The position numbers and the translations under genes are program-made. The notes under the pieces were generated by a model. The model was not told the origin of the DNA. It worked only from the letters and a program-made list of their open reading frames with translations, and ran no database searches. 64,000 bases of DNA from Pseudomonas soli (lineage in GTDB: Bacteria > Pseudomonadota > Gammaproteobacteria > Pseudomonadales > Pseudomonadaceae), in the NCBI RefSeq assembly GCF_900110655.1, contig NZ_FOEQ01000009.1, positions 62,001 to 126,000 of the forward strand, read 5' to 3'. Shown in pieces: positions 1-6,659 of this stretch; within the stretch, counting starts at the first letter, position 1; every line of letters starts with the position of its first letter.

Positions 1-16
1 CCTCGATGTAGCTCAT
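1..16 (-). CDS. Start of a leftward prophage gene, cut by the window edge
   Basis: Only the first five codons (MSYIE) are inside the window. An ATG on the minus strand at 16-14 is preceded by a strong ribosome binding site (GGAGG, 8 nt away). A hairpin with 7-bp arms (42-48 and 59-65) lies just upstream. By analogy with lambda-like phages this is probably the first translated gene of the leftward operon, but no product can be assigned from five residues. Confidence 0.55.
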
Positions 17-702
17 TTCATGTTCCTCCAGTGGATTCCCAAAGCACCCGGTCGCCCAGGTGCTTCAGTGAATCGTTCTGTGTTGCTTGCGGGGCTACGC
101 CTTAACCCGCTTCCCGATATTGCCTACGGTTTTGGTGGGTAGCGCCCCGCAGGGGCCCACCGTTGCCCAGCTATCACCTCAAGCTGGCTTGGTACTGCAC
201 CGCGACCCGCTACTGGCGTCGGTCGCGCCTTGTTGCGTCAGCAGTGTTGGCCAGTTACCCGCTACTGATTGCAGGGCTGGCCGATCGTCGTCGGTGTGGG
301 CGTCGAGCTTCCTCCTCATGGCGGCAATCAGCATCTGTTCGCCATGGATCGCAGGCCCTTACAACATGCACGCTACAGCTCTGAATGCCCTGACTGAGTG
401 GGGCAGGGTGCATGAGGTCCGGCGCCCGCAGCCGAAGCTCGGGGCGCTAATTCAGTTCGGTGTCTCTCCCTTCTGCCGCTGGGATTCGCGGGGCGCATTG
501 CATGCCCGGGTCGTTCTCTCGGTTCAGGCATTTCGCCTTCGTCAGCCGTACAGGGTTCTCCCTGTCGTGGGCAGCCTTTCGGGGCTGTCTGGCGCCGGTC
601 GCCAGTAGAGGCAATACGGTCTGTTGGTTGTTGCGCTGGCTGTTAAAGAGCGGCGGCCTGTGAGGGCCTGGCCAGTCCCTGGTTGGTGACTGCTTGGGGT
701 GA
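17..702 (-). other. Long leader of the leftward operon with no convincing gene
   Basis: About 680 nt separate the pL promoter from the first well-initiated leftward gene. Open frames exist on both strands, but none has a ribosome binding site at a usable start. The best minus-strand frame (447-713) has its only early ATG upstream of the predicted transcription start. The stretch has several GC-rich inverted repeats, for example around 142-156 and 42-65. It could be a structured leader for antitermination (nut- or put-like) or remains of older genes. No boxA or boxB could be assigned. Confidence 0.4.
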
Positions 703-731
703 AATTTAGCCATAAGCTAAAATATCGTCAA
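703..731 (-). promoter_or_regulatory. pL-type leftward early promoter
   Basis: Reading the minus strand, TTGACG (731-726) and TAAATT (708-703) are 17 bp apart. The same -10 hexamer occurs in the rightward promoter next to cro. Two repressor sites (706-720, 731-745) overlap the -10 and -35 boxes, as expected for a repressor-controlled phage promoter. Transcription should start near 696. Confidence 0.7.
706..720. promoter_or_regulatory. CI/Cro operator at pL, site 1
   Basis: Perfect 15-bp palindrome TTAGC-CATAA-GCTAA, overlapping the -10 box of pL. It has the same arms and spacing as sites at 3430-3444 and 3479-3493 beside cI and cro. Confidence 0.75.
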
Positions 732-745
732 TAGCTCAGAGCTAA
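731..745. promoter_or_regulatory. CI/Cro operator at pL, site 2
   Basis: ATAGC-TCAGA-GCTAA, one mismatch from the consensus arms. It abuts the -35 box of pL and its centre is 25 bp from that of site 1. Confidence 0.7.
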
Positions 746-801
746 ATTAATTTCGCCGGGCGACAAACACCCGGCTGAACCGTTTTGCCAGCGGCTACGT
801 C

Positions 802-831
802 TTTACGCTTCGTTTAGCACTGAGCTATGAT
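802..831 (+). promoter_or_regulatory. Promoter of the DUF1654 gene with repressor site
   Basis: TTTACG (802-807) and TATGAT (826-831) are 18 bp apart. A third operator-like palindrome, TTAGC-ACTGA-GCTAT (814-828), sits between and over the boxes, so the phage repressor should affect this promoter. The LexA box at 842-857 lies just downstream. Confidence 0.6.
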
Positions 832-841
832 TCCGATACAC

Positions 842-857
842 CTGTACGGATATACAG
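842..857. promoter_or_regulatory. LexA box upstream of the DUF1654 gene
   Basis: CTGTACGGATATACAG fits the gamma-proteobacterial LexA consensus CTGT-N8-ACAG. It lies between the -10 box and the ribosome binding site of the following gene, where bound LexA would block transcription. A second, closer match is at 39531-39546 at the other end of the prophage. Confidence 0.75.
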
Positions 858-872
858 TAGCGGAGGTAGGAA

Positions 873-1181
873 ATGGCAGCAGTACTCGAAGACACCTCAA
901 TGGCCGCGCGCCCCGAACTGACCGGCCTGGAGCGCCTGGGTTTGCGGGTATCGGCGATGATCAACTCGCCGCTGGCGCAGCTGGGGAGGAGGGTACTGAT
1001 CCATCGCCTGGACACGGACAGTGATCAGGATTGGGAGGCAATCATGGAGCTGCTGGCCGAGACCGAAGGCTTGGATATGACCTTCTGTGATGACGGATCG
1101 GTGATCCTGCAGTGGGAGAGGGCGGAAGCCGACAGTGTGGTCGACCTCGAAGAGAGCGATATCGACGAGGCACCTTTCTGA
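873..1181 (+). CDS. DUF1654 family protein, SOS-controlled
   Basis: A 102-aa acidic protein whose core (SPLAQLGRRV, HRLDTDSDQDWE, GSVILQW) resembles the DUF1654 family common in Pseudomonas and its prophages. No biochemical function is established for the family as far as I know. GGAGG lies 6 nt before the ATG at 873, which fixes the start. The gene is alone between the pL region and leftward terminators, and reads away from pL. Its promoter carries both a LexA box and a CI-type operator, so it should come on during SOS induction, when both repressors are inactivated. Family call is from memory of its motifs. Confidence 0.8.
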   Translation: MAAVLEDTSMAARPELTGLERLGLRVSAMINSPLAQLGRRVLIHRLDTDSDQDWEAIMELLAETEGLDMTFCDDGSVILQWERAEADSVVDLEESDIDEAPF

Positions 1182-1184
1182 CAG

Positions 1185-1215
1185 GCAAAGAAAAGCCCGC
1201 ACTGCTATGCGGGCT
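1185..1215 (-). terminator. Leftward terminator, distal
   Basis: Inverted repeat AGCCCGC (1194-1200) / GCGGGCT (1209-1215). On the minus strand it is followed by a T-rich run (1193-1185). It is the second of two tandem hairpins that should stop transcription from the cI operon before it crosses the DUF1654 gene. Confidence 0.6.
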
Positions 1216-1276
1216 AAAGGGAATTCGAATGTGCCTTCACTATGCAGGGTAGGGCGTGAAAAAAGCGTGAAGGCAT

Positions 1277-1301
1277 GAAAAAGCCCGCTCAATGGCGGGC
1301 T
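1277..1301 (-). terminator. Leftward terminator after the 313-aa gene
   Basis: Arms AGCCCGC (1282-1288) and GCGGGCT (1295-1301). Read on the minus strand, the hairpin ends in TTTTT. It lies 22 bp past the stop of the 313-aa gene, so it closes the cI operon. Confidence 0.75.
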
Positions 1302-1322
1302 ATCAGCAATCTAACTCGGTGA

Positions 1323-2264
1323 TCAGTCTTCAATAATTCTCTGAACCGTGATGGATACTGGTTCCATTTTTTTGGTTTTTGCCGACATCCTGAATTTAAC
1401 TATTACATCGGCGCGAACCTTAAATTTCCCCGCCAAGCTTTGAGGGTCAACACCCTCATCCAGAACAAGCTTAACCCGGCGATCTACCAGTCCACGAATA
1501 ATCGCAGCCCACCCCCTGTTTAAAGAGTCAAGATCGGTAGCTCTGATTTCCACATCGGCGTCGGGGTGAGGCTCGTCAATTTCGAAGGGCTCAAATTCAA
1601 CTGCATCAGGCGTATTTTTGACGGTTTCAATTGGAATGGCCAGTTTGTCGTCCTGGCTCATTACAACTGTGGCGCCATCCTCTTTCTTTGCAGGCGCGAT
1701 AATTTTCACTGCTGCCTGAGCTAGCTTTTTCTTGTCCGTTGAGCCAACTTTTTCGATGACATCAGCAAATTTTTCGGGAGAGATAGCATAGGATTCAGCT
1801 CCAATAATCACAAAGCTGCTATCAGTTATACTGAGGGAGACTGGGGAGGGTGCCGGAGGAGATTTATTGATTATCGCCCAGCCAGCGCCTGCGGTTACCA
1901 AAGCACCGATCACGCAAGTCACCGCCACGGCCCCTTTCAAGACAGGGCTCCCATTTCCTGGAAGATTTCTGTAAACATTCCTTCCCCCCTCTCGAACCTT
2001 GTCCAGAAACTTGTCCATCTCTTCCTTGTTCTTGAAGATTAGCTTGACAAGCGTGTCTTCAATGAATGAGCCATGCTGAAATCCCTCAATCAGCAGCTCC
2101 GCTGACATCACGCCAGCACCAGTTAGCTGCGACAGAGCTTCCGGAAGGAAGTGAACAGAAACCTTTTCCAGAGCGGATAGAGAGTCTATTACGTCCTGGA
2201 CCGCCAGCGGCTGTTTGTTCGTGTATTTTACGGAATGCTCAACCAGCAGCACAAACTCAGACAT
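1323..2264 (-). CDS. Unknown membrane-anchored protein of the lysogeny operon (rex position)
   Basis: A 313-aa protein of unknown function. Residues 1-105 look soluble and mixed alpha/beta. Residues about 108-131 form one hydrophobic segment (GAVAVTCVIGALVTAGAGWA). It is followed by a short Pro/Ser linker and a C-terminal domain of about 180 residues ending in a basic region. The ATG has AAGGG 7 nt upstream. It is the last gene of the operon cI / 78-aa gene / this gene and is closed by a terminator, so it should be made in the lysogen, like lambda rexAB. It is more AT-rich than the neighbouring genes. A role in superinfection exclusion or phage defence is inferred from position only. Confidence 0.8.
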   Translation of the reverse strand: MSEFVLLVEHSVKYTNKQPLAVQDVIDSLSALEKVSVHFLPEALSQLTGAGVMSAELLIEGFQHGSFIEDTLVKLIFKNKEEMDKFLDKVREGGRNVYRNLPGNGSPVLKGAVAVTCVIGALVTAGAGWAIINKSPPAPSPVSLSITDSSFVIIGAESYAISPEKFADVIEKVGSTDKKKLAQAAVKIIAPAKKEDGATVVMSQDDKLAIPIETVKNTPDAVEFEPFEIDEPHPDADVEIRATDLDSLNRGWAAIIRGLVDRRVKLVLDEGVDPQSLAGKFKVRADVIVKFRMSAKTKKMEPVSITVQRIIED

Positions 2265-2342
2265 CTCTATCCCTTTTCGTTGTTTTCCATTTGCGGGCTT
2301 TACTACCCATCTTCGCCAATCTGCTTACAACCCTCGGGGAAA

Positions 2343-2579
2343 TTACTTTCCGCACCTCTCAATCCGACCAGCCTTCACCTCATCCCCATAACCCGCCAAC
2401 CGATCCTCTCCAGCCTGCATCACCTGGCAGATCCTGATCACTGCCTGGGCGTCTGCCTCGTTTCCGGCCTCGCTCAGGCGAACTGCAATCCGCATCAGCT
2501 CGACGGCTGACCACTTCAGGTCGCTGGCCAGGCCTTGGAGGTCGCGGCGGAGTTCTTGGTTGGGCTTTGTCAGAGACAT
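2343..2579 (-). CDS. Small protein downstream of cI
   Basis: 78 aa, mostly helical by composition, with heptad-like stretches (SDLKWSAVELMRIAVRLSEAG) and no recognised domain. Its ATG is 2 nt after the cI stop and lacks a good ribosome binding site, so it is probably translated by coupling to cI. It lies between cI and the 313-aa membrane protein in an operon expected to be active in the lysogen. Possible roles include partner or antidote of the membrane protein, or modulator of the repressor. Nothing in the sequence decides between these. Confidence 0.7.
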   Translation of the reverse strand: MSLTKPNQELRRDLQGLASDLKWSAVELMRIAVRLSEAGNEADAQAVIRICQVMQAGEDRLAGYGDEVKAGRIERCGK

Positions 2580-2581
2580 GG

Positions 2582-3409
2582 CTACACCAGGTGCGCGTTC
2601 CAGACCAGCAGCACGCGGGCCTGGATGTAAGTTTCTTCCCGCCGAATCATCCGATCCTTGTGCTTGCTGTTGTCCGAGATCATCTCAAAGTGATCCTCGT
2701 CGGCGATCTGCAGCCGCTTGATGTAGATGTGGTCGCCCCAGGAGAACAGGTAGATCCCGTCGCCGACAAACTCGCGGATACTGACATCGACGATCAGTGG
2801 GTCCCGGTGCTTGATCGTGGGTTCCATCGACTGGCCCCAGCCGGTTACCAGCTTTAGGTGGAAGTGCTCGGTGAACTCCACGCCGAGCTCGCGCAGGTGC
2901 CGCGGGCTGACGCGCACGTCCCGGAGCATTTCCGGGTAGTCCTGCACCGCCTGGCCGCCGCCCATTGCCGCGCGGATGTCGTAGTGCGCGATCCAGACCT
3001 CATCACCCACTAGGCCAGGGCGGGAGAAGTCGGCGGTGATCACGTTTGTGGCCGCTGGCTCCTCGGCTGCCGCCAGCAAGCGCTGCCGTGTCTCCTCCGG
3101 AATCCCCTTGCCGCTCTTCGCCAGCATCTGCTTGACCAGGTCGGATGCCGATTTTCCGCCGGCATCTAAGCCCGGCGCTGTCGCGCGCGGCTCTTCATCC
3201 GAAGGGATCGAGTCGAACCATCCGCGGGGCAGGCCTTCGATGCCCTCGATCCGCCGGGCCACATCGTCGCCCAGGTTCTTCGCGGTCTTGTCCGAAAGGA
3301 TTTGGCTCAGGTGCGCAGGCGCCATCCCCCAGCGCTCGGCGCAGGCTCCCTTTCTTTGCCGGCCAATCAGCTTGACCAGGTTGTGCTTGCGAATCTCGTA
3401 GATATCCAT
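2582..3409 (-). CDS. cI: CI-type prophage repressor with S24 autoprotease domain
   Basis: 275 aa. The N-terminal part holds a helix-turn-helix (about residues 15-55, RWGMAPAHLSQILSDKTAKN). The C-terminal part is a LexA/CI-type S24 peptidase domain with Ser194 in GQSMEPT and Lys231 in IYIKRL, the catalytic pair for RecA-stimulated self-cleavage. The likely cleavage point is in RAAMGGGQ (Met149-Gly150), at normal distance from the serine but not the usual Ala-Gly. I chose the ATG at 3409 because the longer frame to 3454 would run through the operators. It faces cro across operators 3430-3493 and should hold the prophage silent until DNA damage. Confidence 0.93.
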   Translation of the reverse strand: MDIYEIRKHNLVKLIGRQRKGACAERWGMAPAHLSQILSDKTAKNLGDDVARRIEGIEGLPRGWFDSIPSDEEPRATAPGLDAGGKSASDLVKQMLAKSGKGIPEETRQRLLAAAEEPAATNVITADFSRPGLVGDEVWIAHYDIRAAMGGGQAVQDYPEMLRDVRVSPRHLRELGVEFTEHFHLKLVTGWGQSMEPTIKHRDPLIVDVSIREFVGDGIYLFSWGDHIYIKRLQIADEDHFEMISDNSKHKDRMIRREETYIQARVLLVWNAHLV

Positions 3410-3429
3410 GACGCGAAGAATGCCAGTGT

Positions 3430-3493
3430 TTAGCTGGCTGCTAAATGTGCGCAAAGCTAAATTATCCTTGCTCTGAAATTAGCCATGAGCTAA
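3430..3493. promoter_or_regulatory. Operator cluster between cI and cro
   Basis: Three sites share the TTAGC-N5-GCTAA pattern: 3430-3444 (perfect), 3446-3460 (right half perfect, left half degenerate) and 3479-3493 (perfect). The last overlaps the -10 box of pR. The first two lie downstream of a leftward GATAAT box (3466-3461) that could be the -10 of the repressor maintenance promoter. This matches the OR layout of lambda-like phages. Confidence 0.8.
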
Positions 3494-3496
3494 ATT
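3468..3496 (+). promoter_or_regulatory. pR-type rightward early promoter
   Basis: TTGCTC (3468-3473) and TAAATT (3491-3496) are 17 bp apart, with the same -10 box as pL. Operator 3479-3493 overlaps it. Transcription should start near 3503, about 20 nt before cro. Confidence 0.7.
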
Positions 3497-3522
3497 TCGC
3501 TCTATGTGTAAGGAGAACCCTC

Positions 3523-3759
3523 ATGAATGATCACCTCCGTGATTGGTTGGGCAGGGCCACGAATGAACGCCGGCAGCAGGTCGCAGCCGACGCGAAGACC
3601 ACTGTTGGCCACCTCTGGCAGCTCGCAGGTGGTCACCGGAAGGCCTCTACCGAACTCGCCGAACGACTGCAGGACGCCTCGGACGGCGAGATCACCATCG
3701 CCGGCCTGCGCCCGGACCTCATCCCATTCGCCAGAAAAGCGCTGAAAGGCGCCGCGTAA
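3523..3759 (+). CDS. cro: Cro-like regulator
   Basis: 78 aa, with a helix-turn-helix-like segment (about residues 17-45, QQVAADAKTTVGHLWQLAGG) of the Cro/YdaS type. AAGGAG precedes the ATG at 3523. The longer upstream frame would overlap the promoter and is not used. It is the first gene after pR and divergent from cI, the classic cro position. It should compete with CI for the TTAGC-N5-GCTAA sites and favour lytic growth. The call rests mainly on position, size and the HTH-like segment. Confidence 0.8.
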   Translation: MNDHLRDWLGRATNERRQQVAADAKTTVGHLWQLAGGHRKASTELAERLQDASDGEITIAGLRPDLIPFARKALKGAA

Positions 3760-3789
3760 CCACCTTCAACAGCAAGGAGCAATCCCCGC

Positions 3790-3978
3790 ATGTACGCCAA
3801 CCCCAAGCACCTGCATGACCGTGAGATTAAGGTCCGGGTCGACGAGGACACCTTCAACTTGATCCAGGCGCTGGCGACGTTTCACCGCACGCAGCGCGCT
3901 GTGCTGTGCCGTGAGCTGCTGGAGGCGCAGCTGGCTGCCCTGTCTTCGGAGACTACCGCTGAACAAGAAGTGGCCTGA
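3790..3978 (+). CDS. Small ribbon-helix-helix-like protein
   Basis: 62 aa. The pattern REIKVRVDEDTFNLIQALA, followed by a long helix, resembles Arc/CopG ribbon-helix-helix DNA-binding proteins (one short strand then two helices). AAGGAG lies about 10 nt before the ATG. It is second in the pR operon, where lambda has cII, and may be a regulator. No specific family can be named. Confidence 0.7.
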   Translation: MYANPKHLHDREIKVRVDEDTFNLIQALATFHRTQRAVLCRELLEAQLAALSSETTAEQEVA

Positions 3979-3996
3979 AGGCCCGGAGGAGGGCCC

Positions 3997-4176
3997 ATGC
4001 CTACTGAACAGGTCGGCCTGGACCAGGGATTGATGGAGCAGCTCGAGCGAGAGGCGGAACGACGGGGTATTACCCCTGGTGCGTTGGCGGCCGAGCTGAT
4101 CCGTCGAGAACTGGCCATCCGAACAAAACCCCGAAATCCACGGGGTTCAGTGACGCCGTTCCATCGACGGCCCTGA
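3997..4176 (+). CDS. Second small RHH-like protein
   Basis: 59 aa, starting MPTEQVGLDQGLMEQL. The segment LEREAERRGITPGALAAEL resembles the two-helix part of ribbon-helix-helix proteins. GGAGG lies 6 nt before the ATG. It follows the previous small gene by 18 bp in the same operon, so two small candidate DNA-binding proteins lie in tandem after cro. Function is not known. Confidence 0.65.
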   Translation: MPTEQVGLDQGLMEQLEREAERRGITPGALAAELIRRELAIRTKPRNPRGSVTPFHRRP

Positions 4177-4212
4177 CCAGGGCCTGATAAGCCCGAATTG
4201 CGGGCACAAAAA

Positions 4213-4238
4213 AGCCGGGATTGCGGCCCGGCTTCTTC
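4213..4238. terminator. Hairpin between early regulators and the Rha gene
   Basis: AGCCGGG (4213-4219) / CCCGGCT (4227-4233). On the plus strand it is followed by a weak T-rich run; on the minus strand by six T. It could be a tR1-like early terminator or an attenuator. Direction is uncertain. Confidence 0.5.
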
Positions 4239-4262
4239 AACTGCATATGACTGGAGACGATT

Positions 4263-5072
4263 ATGCACACCCACCAACACGATGTACAGGCCCTGTCCAG
4301 GCCCGCGCCACAAAATGCTGGCGGTGATTTCGTGGCGCGCACGATGTCTTCGAGAGAGCTTGCGAGCCTGACCGGCAAGAGGCATGACAACGTTAGGCGC
4401 GACATCCTCGCGATGCTCAGTGACCTTGGGGCCGATGTCCTCAAATTTGAGGACATTTACCTGGACGGCCGCAATCGCCGGCAAACCCAGTACCTCTTGG
4501 ACCGCGAGCATACCGATTGCCTGCTTGCAGGCTACAGCGCGCCGCTGCGAATGAAGGTGATCCGTCGCTGGCGCGAATTGGAAGAGCGCGATCTGGCCAG
4601 GGCTGCTACCGGAGCCACTGGCACGAAAGTCATCGGCGAGATCGCCATCATGGAGTGCTTCACTCGATTGCTGAAGCCAGCTCCATCCAGCCAGTTGGCA
4701 ATGCTCGCCAAGATCGCCGAGAACAACGGGCTCGATCCGCAATTCCTACCAAGCTATGCCATCGATTCCCCACCAGATGCGACCGGCGGGAGCTCAATGC
4801 CAACCATGGCTGTGACAGCTCTGCTCAAGCGCCACGGAGTGAACACGTCGGCCCCTGCCTTCAACCGTGCCCTGGCCGGGCTTGGCTTCCTCCAGGCTCG
4901 AACCCGGCAGAACAGCAAGCGCGAACCTGTGTGCTTCTGGTCCGTGACTGATAAGGGCCTGCGCTACGGCAAGAACATCACCAGCCCTCAGTGCCCGAGA
5001 GAAACGCAGCCGCACTGGTACATCGATCGTTTCGAAGAACTCGTCGACCTGGTCGGCGTGGGAGCCAAGTAA
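4263..5072 (+). CDS. Rha family phage regulatory protein
   Basis: 269 aa. The N-terminal region (about 25-110, with MSSRELASLTGKRHDNVRRD and LDREHTDCLL) matches the phage Rha family, described as phage regulators linked to lysis-lysogeny control. The C-terminal part (about 170-265) looks like a winged-helix or antirepressor-type domain (AVTALLKRHGVN, FNRALAGLGFLQ). Its stop overlaps the next start (TAATG at 5070-5074), so it is coupled to the replication gene. The DNA target is unknown. Confidence 0.8.
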   Translation: MHTHQHDVQALSRPAPQNAGGDFVARTMSSRELASLTGKRHDNVRRDILAMLSDLGADVLKFEDIYLDGRNRRQTQYLLDREHTDCLLAGYSAPLRMKVIRRWRELEERDLARAATGATGTKVIGEIAIMECFTRLLKPAPSSQLAMLAKIAENNGLDPQFLPSYAIDSPPDATGGSSMPTMAVTALLKRHGVNTSAPAFNRALAGLGFLQARTRQNSKREPVCFWSVTDKGLRYGKNITSPQCPRETQPHWYIDRFEELVDLVGVGAK

Positions 5073-5863
5073 TGGCCGGAGACTGGATCAAAATGCGCGT
5101 AGATCTTCAGACGCATCCGAAAGTTTTCCGCATGGTGTCCGCATTGCGTGCGGACAGATTGCGGGTGATCGGCGGACTGCATGTCGCTTGGAGCATCTTT
5201 GACACCCATTCAGCTGATGGAGTGCTGCATGGGTACACCACCGATGCCATGGATGCCGTGATCGGCTGGCCGGGCTTCACCCAGGCCATGGTTGATGTCG
5301 AATGGGCAAATATCGATGAGGAGGGAAGCCTCGTCATGCCTCGCTTTGACGAGCACAACGGGGCCAGCGCGAAGCGTCGAGCAAACGATAGCGAGCGCAA
5401 GCGGGTTTCTCGAAAGGCTGATTCTGTCCGCAATTTGTCCGCAGACGATGCGGACAAATTGCGGACCAGAGAAGAGAAGAGAAGAGAAGATAAAGAACAA
5501 GATCAAAAGACTTCGTCATCGGGCGATGACGGCGACCTGTTTGTTAGGTTCTGGAAGCTCTATCCGCGGAAGGTGGGCAAGGCCAATGCTGAGAAGGCTT
5601 GGTCGAAGCTGAAAGTCGACGCCGACCTGTTCGAACGTATGGCTGGCGCGCTGGCTGCCTGGGCGGCTTCGCCGGACTGGACCAAGGACGGCGGCCAATT
5701 CATCCCGCACCCGGCCACTTGGCTGAACGGCAAGCGCTGGGAAGACGAAATGCCGGCTGCTGGAAATGTTCACCACCTGCCGACCAGCCGTCACCACGGC
5801 TTCGCTGACCGCGATTACACCACTGGCCTGAAGCAGCGGGAGGACGGCAGCTATGCGCTCTGA
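5072..5863 (+). CDS. O-like phage replication initiator
   Basis: 263 aa. The N-terminal domain (MAGDWIKMRVDLQTHPKV) and the C-terminal motif FIPHPATWLNGKRWEDE are typical of phage O-type replication proteins that act with a DnaC- or P-type helicase loader. A charged linker (about 105-150) joins the halves. The ATG at 5072 overlaps the previous stop, which fixes the start over the longer frame. The linker-coding DNA holds a perfect 18-bp inverted repeat and a purine-rich tract, as in lambda, where the origin lies inside O. It is followed, with 11 bp of overlap, by the helicase loader. Confidence 0.85.
   Translation: MAGDWIKMRVDLQTHPKVFRMVSALRADRLRVIGGLHVAWSIFDTHSADGVLHGYTTDAMDAVIGWPGFTQAMVDVEWANIDEEGSLVMPRFDEHNGASAKRRANDSERKRVSRKADSVRNLSADDADKLRTREEKRREDKEQDQKTSSSGDDGDLFVRFWKLYPRKVGKANAEKAWSKLKVDADLFERMAGALAAWAASPDWTKDGGQFIPHPATWLNGKRWEDEMPAAGNVHHLPTSRHHGFADRDYTTGLKQREDGSYAL
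5137..5164. repeat. Origin-like repeat, copy 1
   Basis: GTCCGCA (5137-5143) faces TGCGGAC (5149-5155). The unit TGCGGACAGATTGCGG (5149-5164) differs by one base from the repeat at 5449-5464. It may be an outlying initiator-binding site inside the replication gene. Confidence 0.5.
5426..5500. other. Probable phage replication origin
   Basis: A perfect 18-bp inverted repeat lies inside the O-like gene: GTCCGCAATTTGTCCGCA (5426-5443), a 5-nt spacer, then its complement (5449-5466). Each arm itself carries two GTCCGCA-like units, giving four short sites plus those at 5137-5164. It is followed by a purine-only tract of AGAGA repeats (5467-5490). Repeats next to a melting-prone asymmetric tract inside the O gene match the lambda origin layout. 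Function is inferred. Confidence 0.65.
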
Positions 5864-6659
5864 AAAAGTCACCCCGATCAACCAGGCATCCCTCTGCGAC
5901 CGTACCCAGCCTGCCGAGTGCGAGAAGCACGGCGCCTTCGAGCAGAAGGTCACCATGCTGATGGGCAAGGCTCTGCGCAGCCAGTGCCCGGAGTGCGCCC
6001 GAATCGCCAAGGAGGAGCGCGAGGCCCGCGCCGAGGCCGAGCAGGCCCTGAACGTGCGTCTGGCGATATCCCGCAAGCTGGGTGACTCGCTGATCCCGAA
6101 ACGCTTCGCTGATCGCTCGCTGGCGAACTACAAGGCCGAGCACAAGGGCCAGGCTGAGGCGCTGCGCTTCTGCCGCCACTACGTGAAGACCTTCGACCAG
6201 ATCGCCGAGAGCGGCCGCTGCATGGTGCTGCTGGGCAAGCCAGGCACCGGCAAGACCCATTTGGGCGCCGGCATGGCCAACGACCTGATGCGTAGCACTT
6301 CGCACTCGGCGGTGTACCGCACTGTCGGCTCGATCCTGCAGTCGATTCGCGCCACCTACGACCGGTCCAGCGAGGCGACCGAGGCCAGCATTCTGGCCAG
6401 CCTGATCGAGCCATCGCTGCTGGTGCTGGACGAGGTAGGCGTGAGCAAGGAGCAGCCCAGCGACTTCGAGCTGACGACCCTGTTCGCGATCATCAATGGC
6501 CGCTACGAGCAGGTGAAGCCTACGGTGGTCATTTCCAACCTGGGCCCCGAGCAGTTGCCTGTGGCCATGGGCGAGCGCTGCGTCGACCGCCTGCGCGAGG
6601 GCGGGATGATTGTGGTGCCGTTCGAGTGGGAATCGCATCGCGGCAAGGAGGGCGTGTGA
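5853..6659 (+). CDS. DnaC-like helicase loader ATPase
   Basis: 268 aa. Cys23, His26, Cys45 and Cys48 form a possible N-terminal zinc site. Walker A is GKPGTGKT (128-135) and Walker B is LLVLDEVG (189-196), followed by an SNLGPEQL sensor-like motif. This is the DnaC/IstB-type AAA+ pattern of loaders that bring the host replicative helicase to the phage origin. It overlaps the replication gene by 11 bp and its stop overlaps the next start (ATGA). Confidence 0.9.
   Translation: MRSEKVTPINQASLCDRTQPAECEKHGAFEQKVTMLMGKALRSQCPECARIAKEEREARAEAEQALNVRLAISRKLGDSLIPKRFADRSLANYKAEHKGQAEALRFCRHYVKTFDQIAESGRCMVLLGKPGTGKTHLGAGMANDLMRSTSHSAVYRTVGSILQSIRATYDRSSEATEASILASLIEPSLLVLDEVGVSKEQPSDFELTTLFAIINGRYEQVKPTVVISNLGPEQLPVAMGERCVDRLREGGMIVVPFEWESHRGKEGV

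Noticed and set aside
87..608. Plus-strand 173-codon frame in the pL leader
   Set aside because: No ribosome binding site, no protein-like pattern, and it would oppose the pL transcript.
447..713. Minus-strand 88-codon frame under pL
   Set aside because: Its only early ATG (713) overlaps the operator and lies upstream of the predicted transcription start. No ribosome binding site is present.
5467..5490. AGAGA tract as a simple sequencing artefact or microsatellite
   Set aside because: The reading frame of the replication protein stays open through it and it follows the inverted repeat in the way origin tracts do, so it was kept as part of the origin call.
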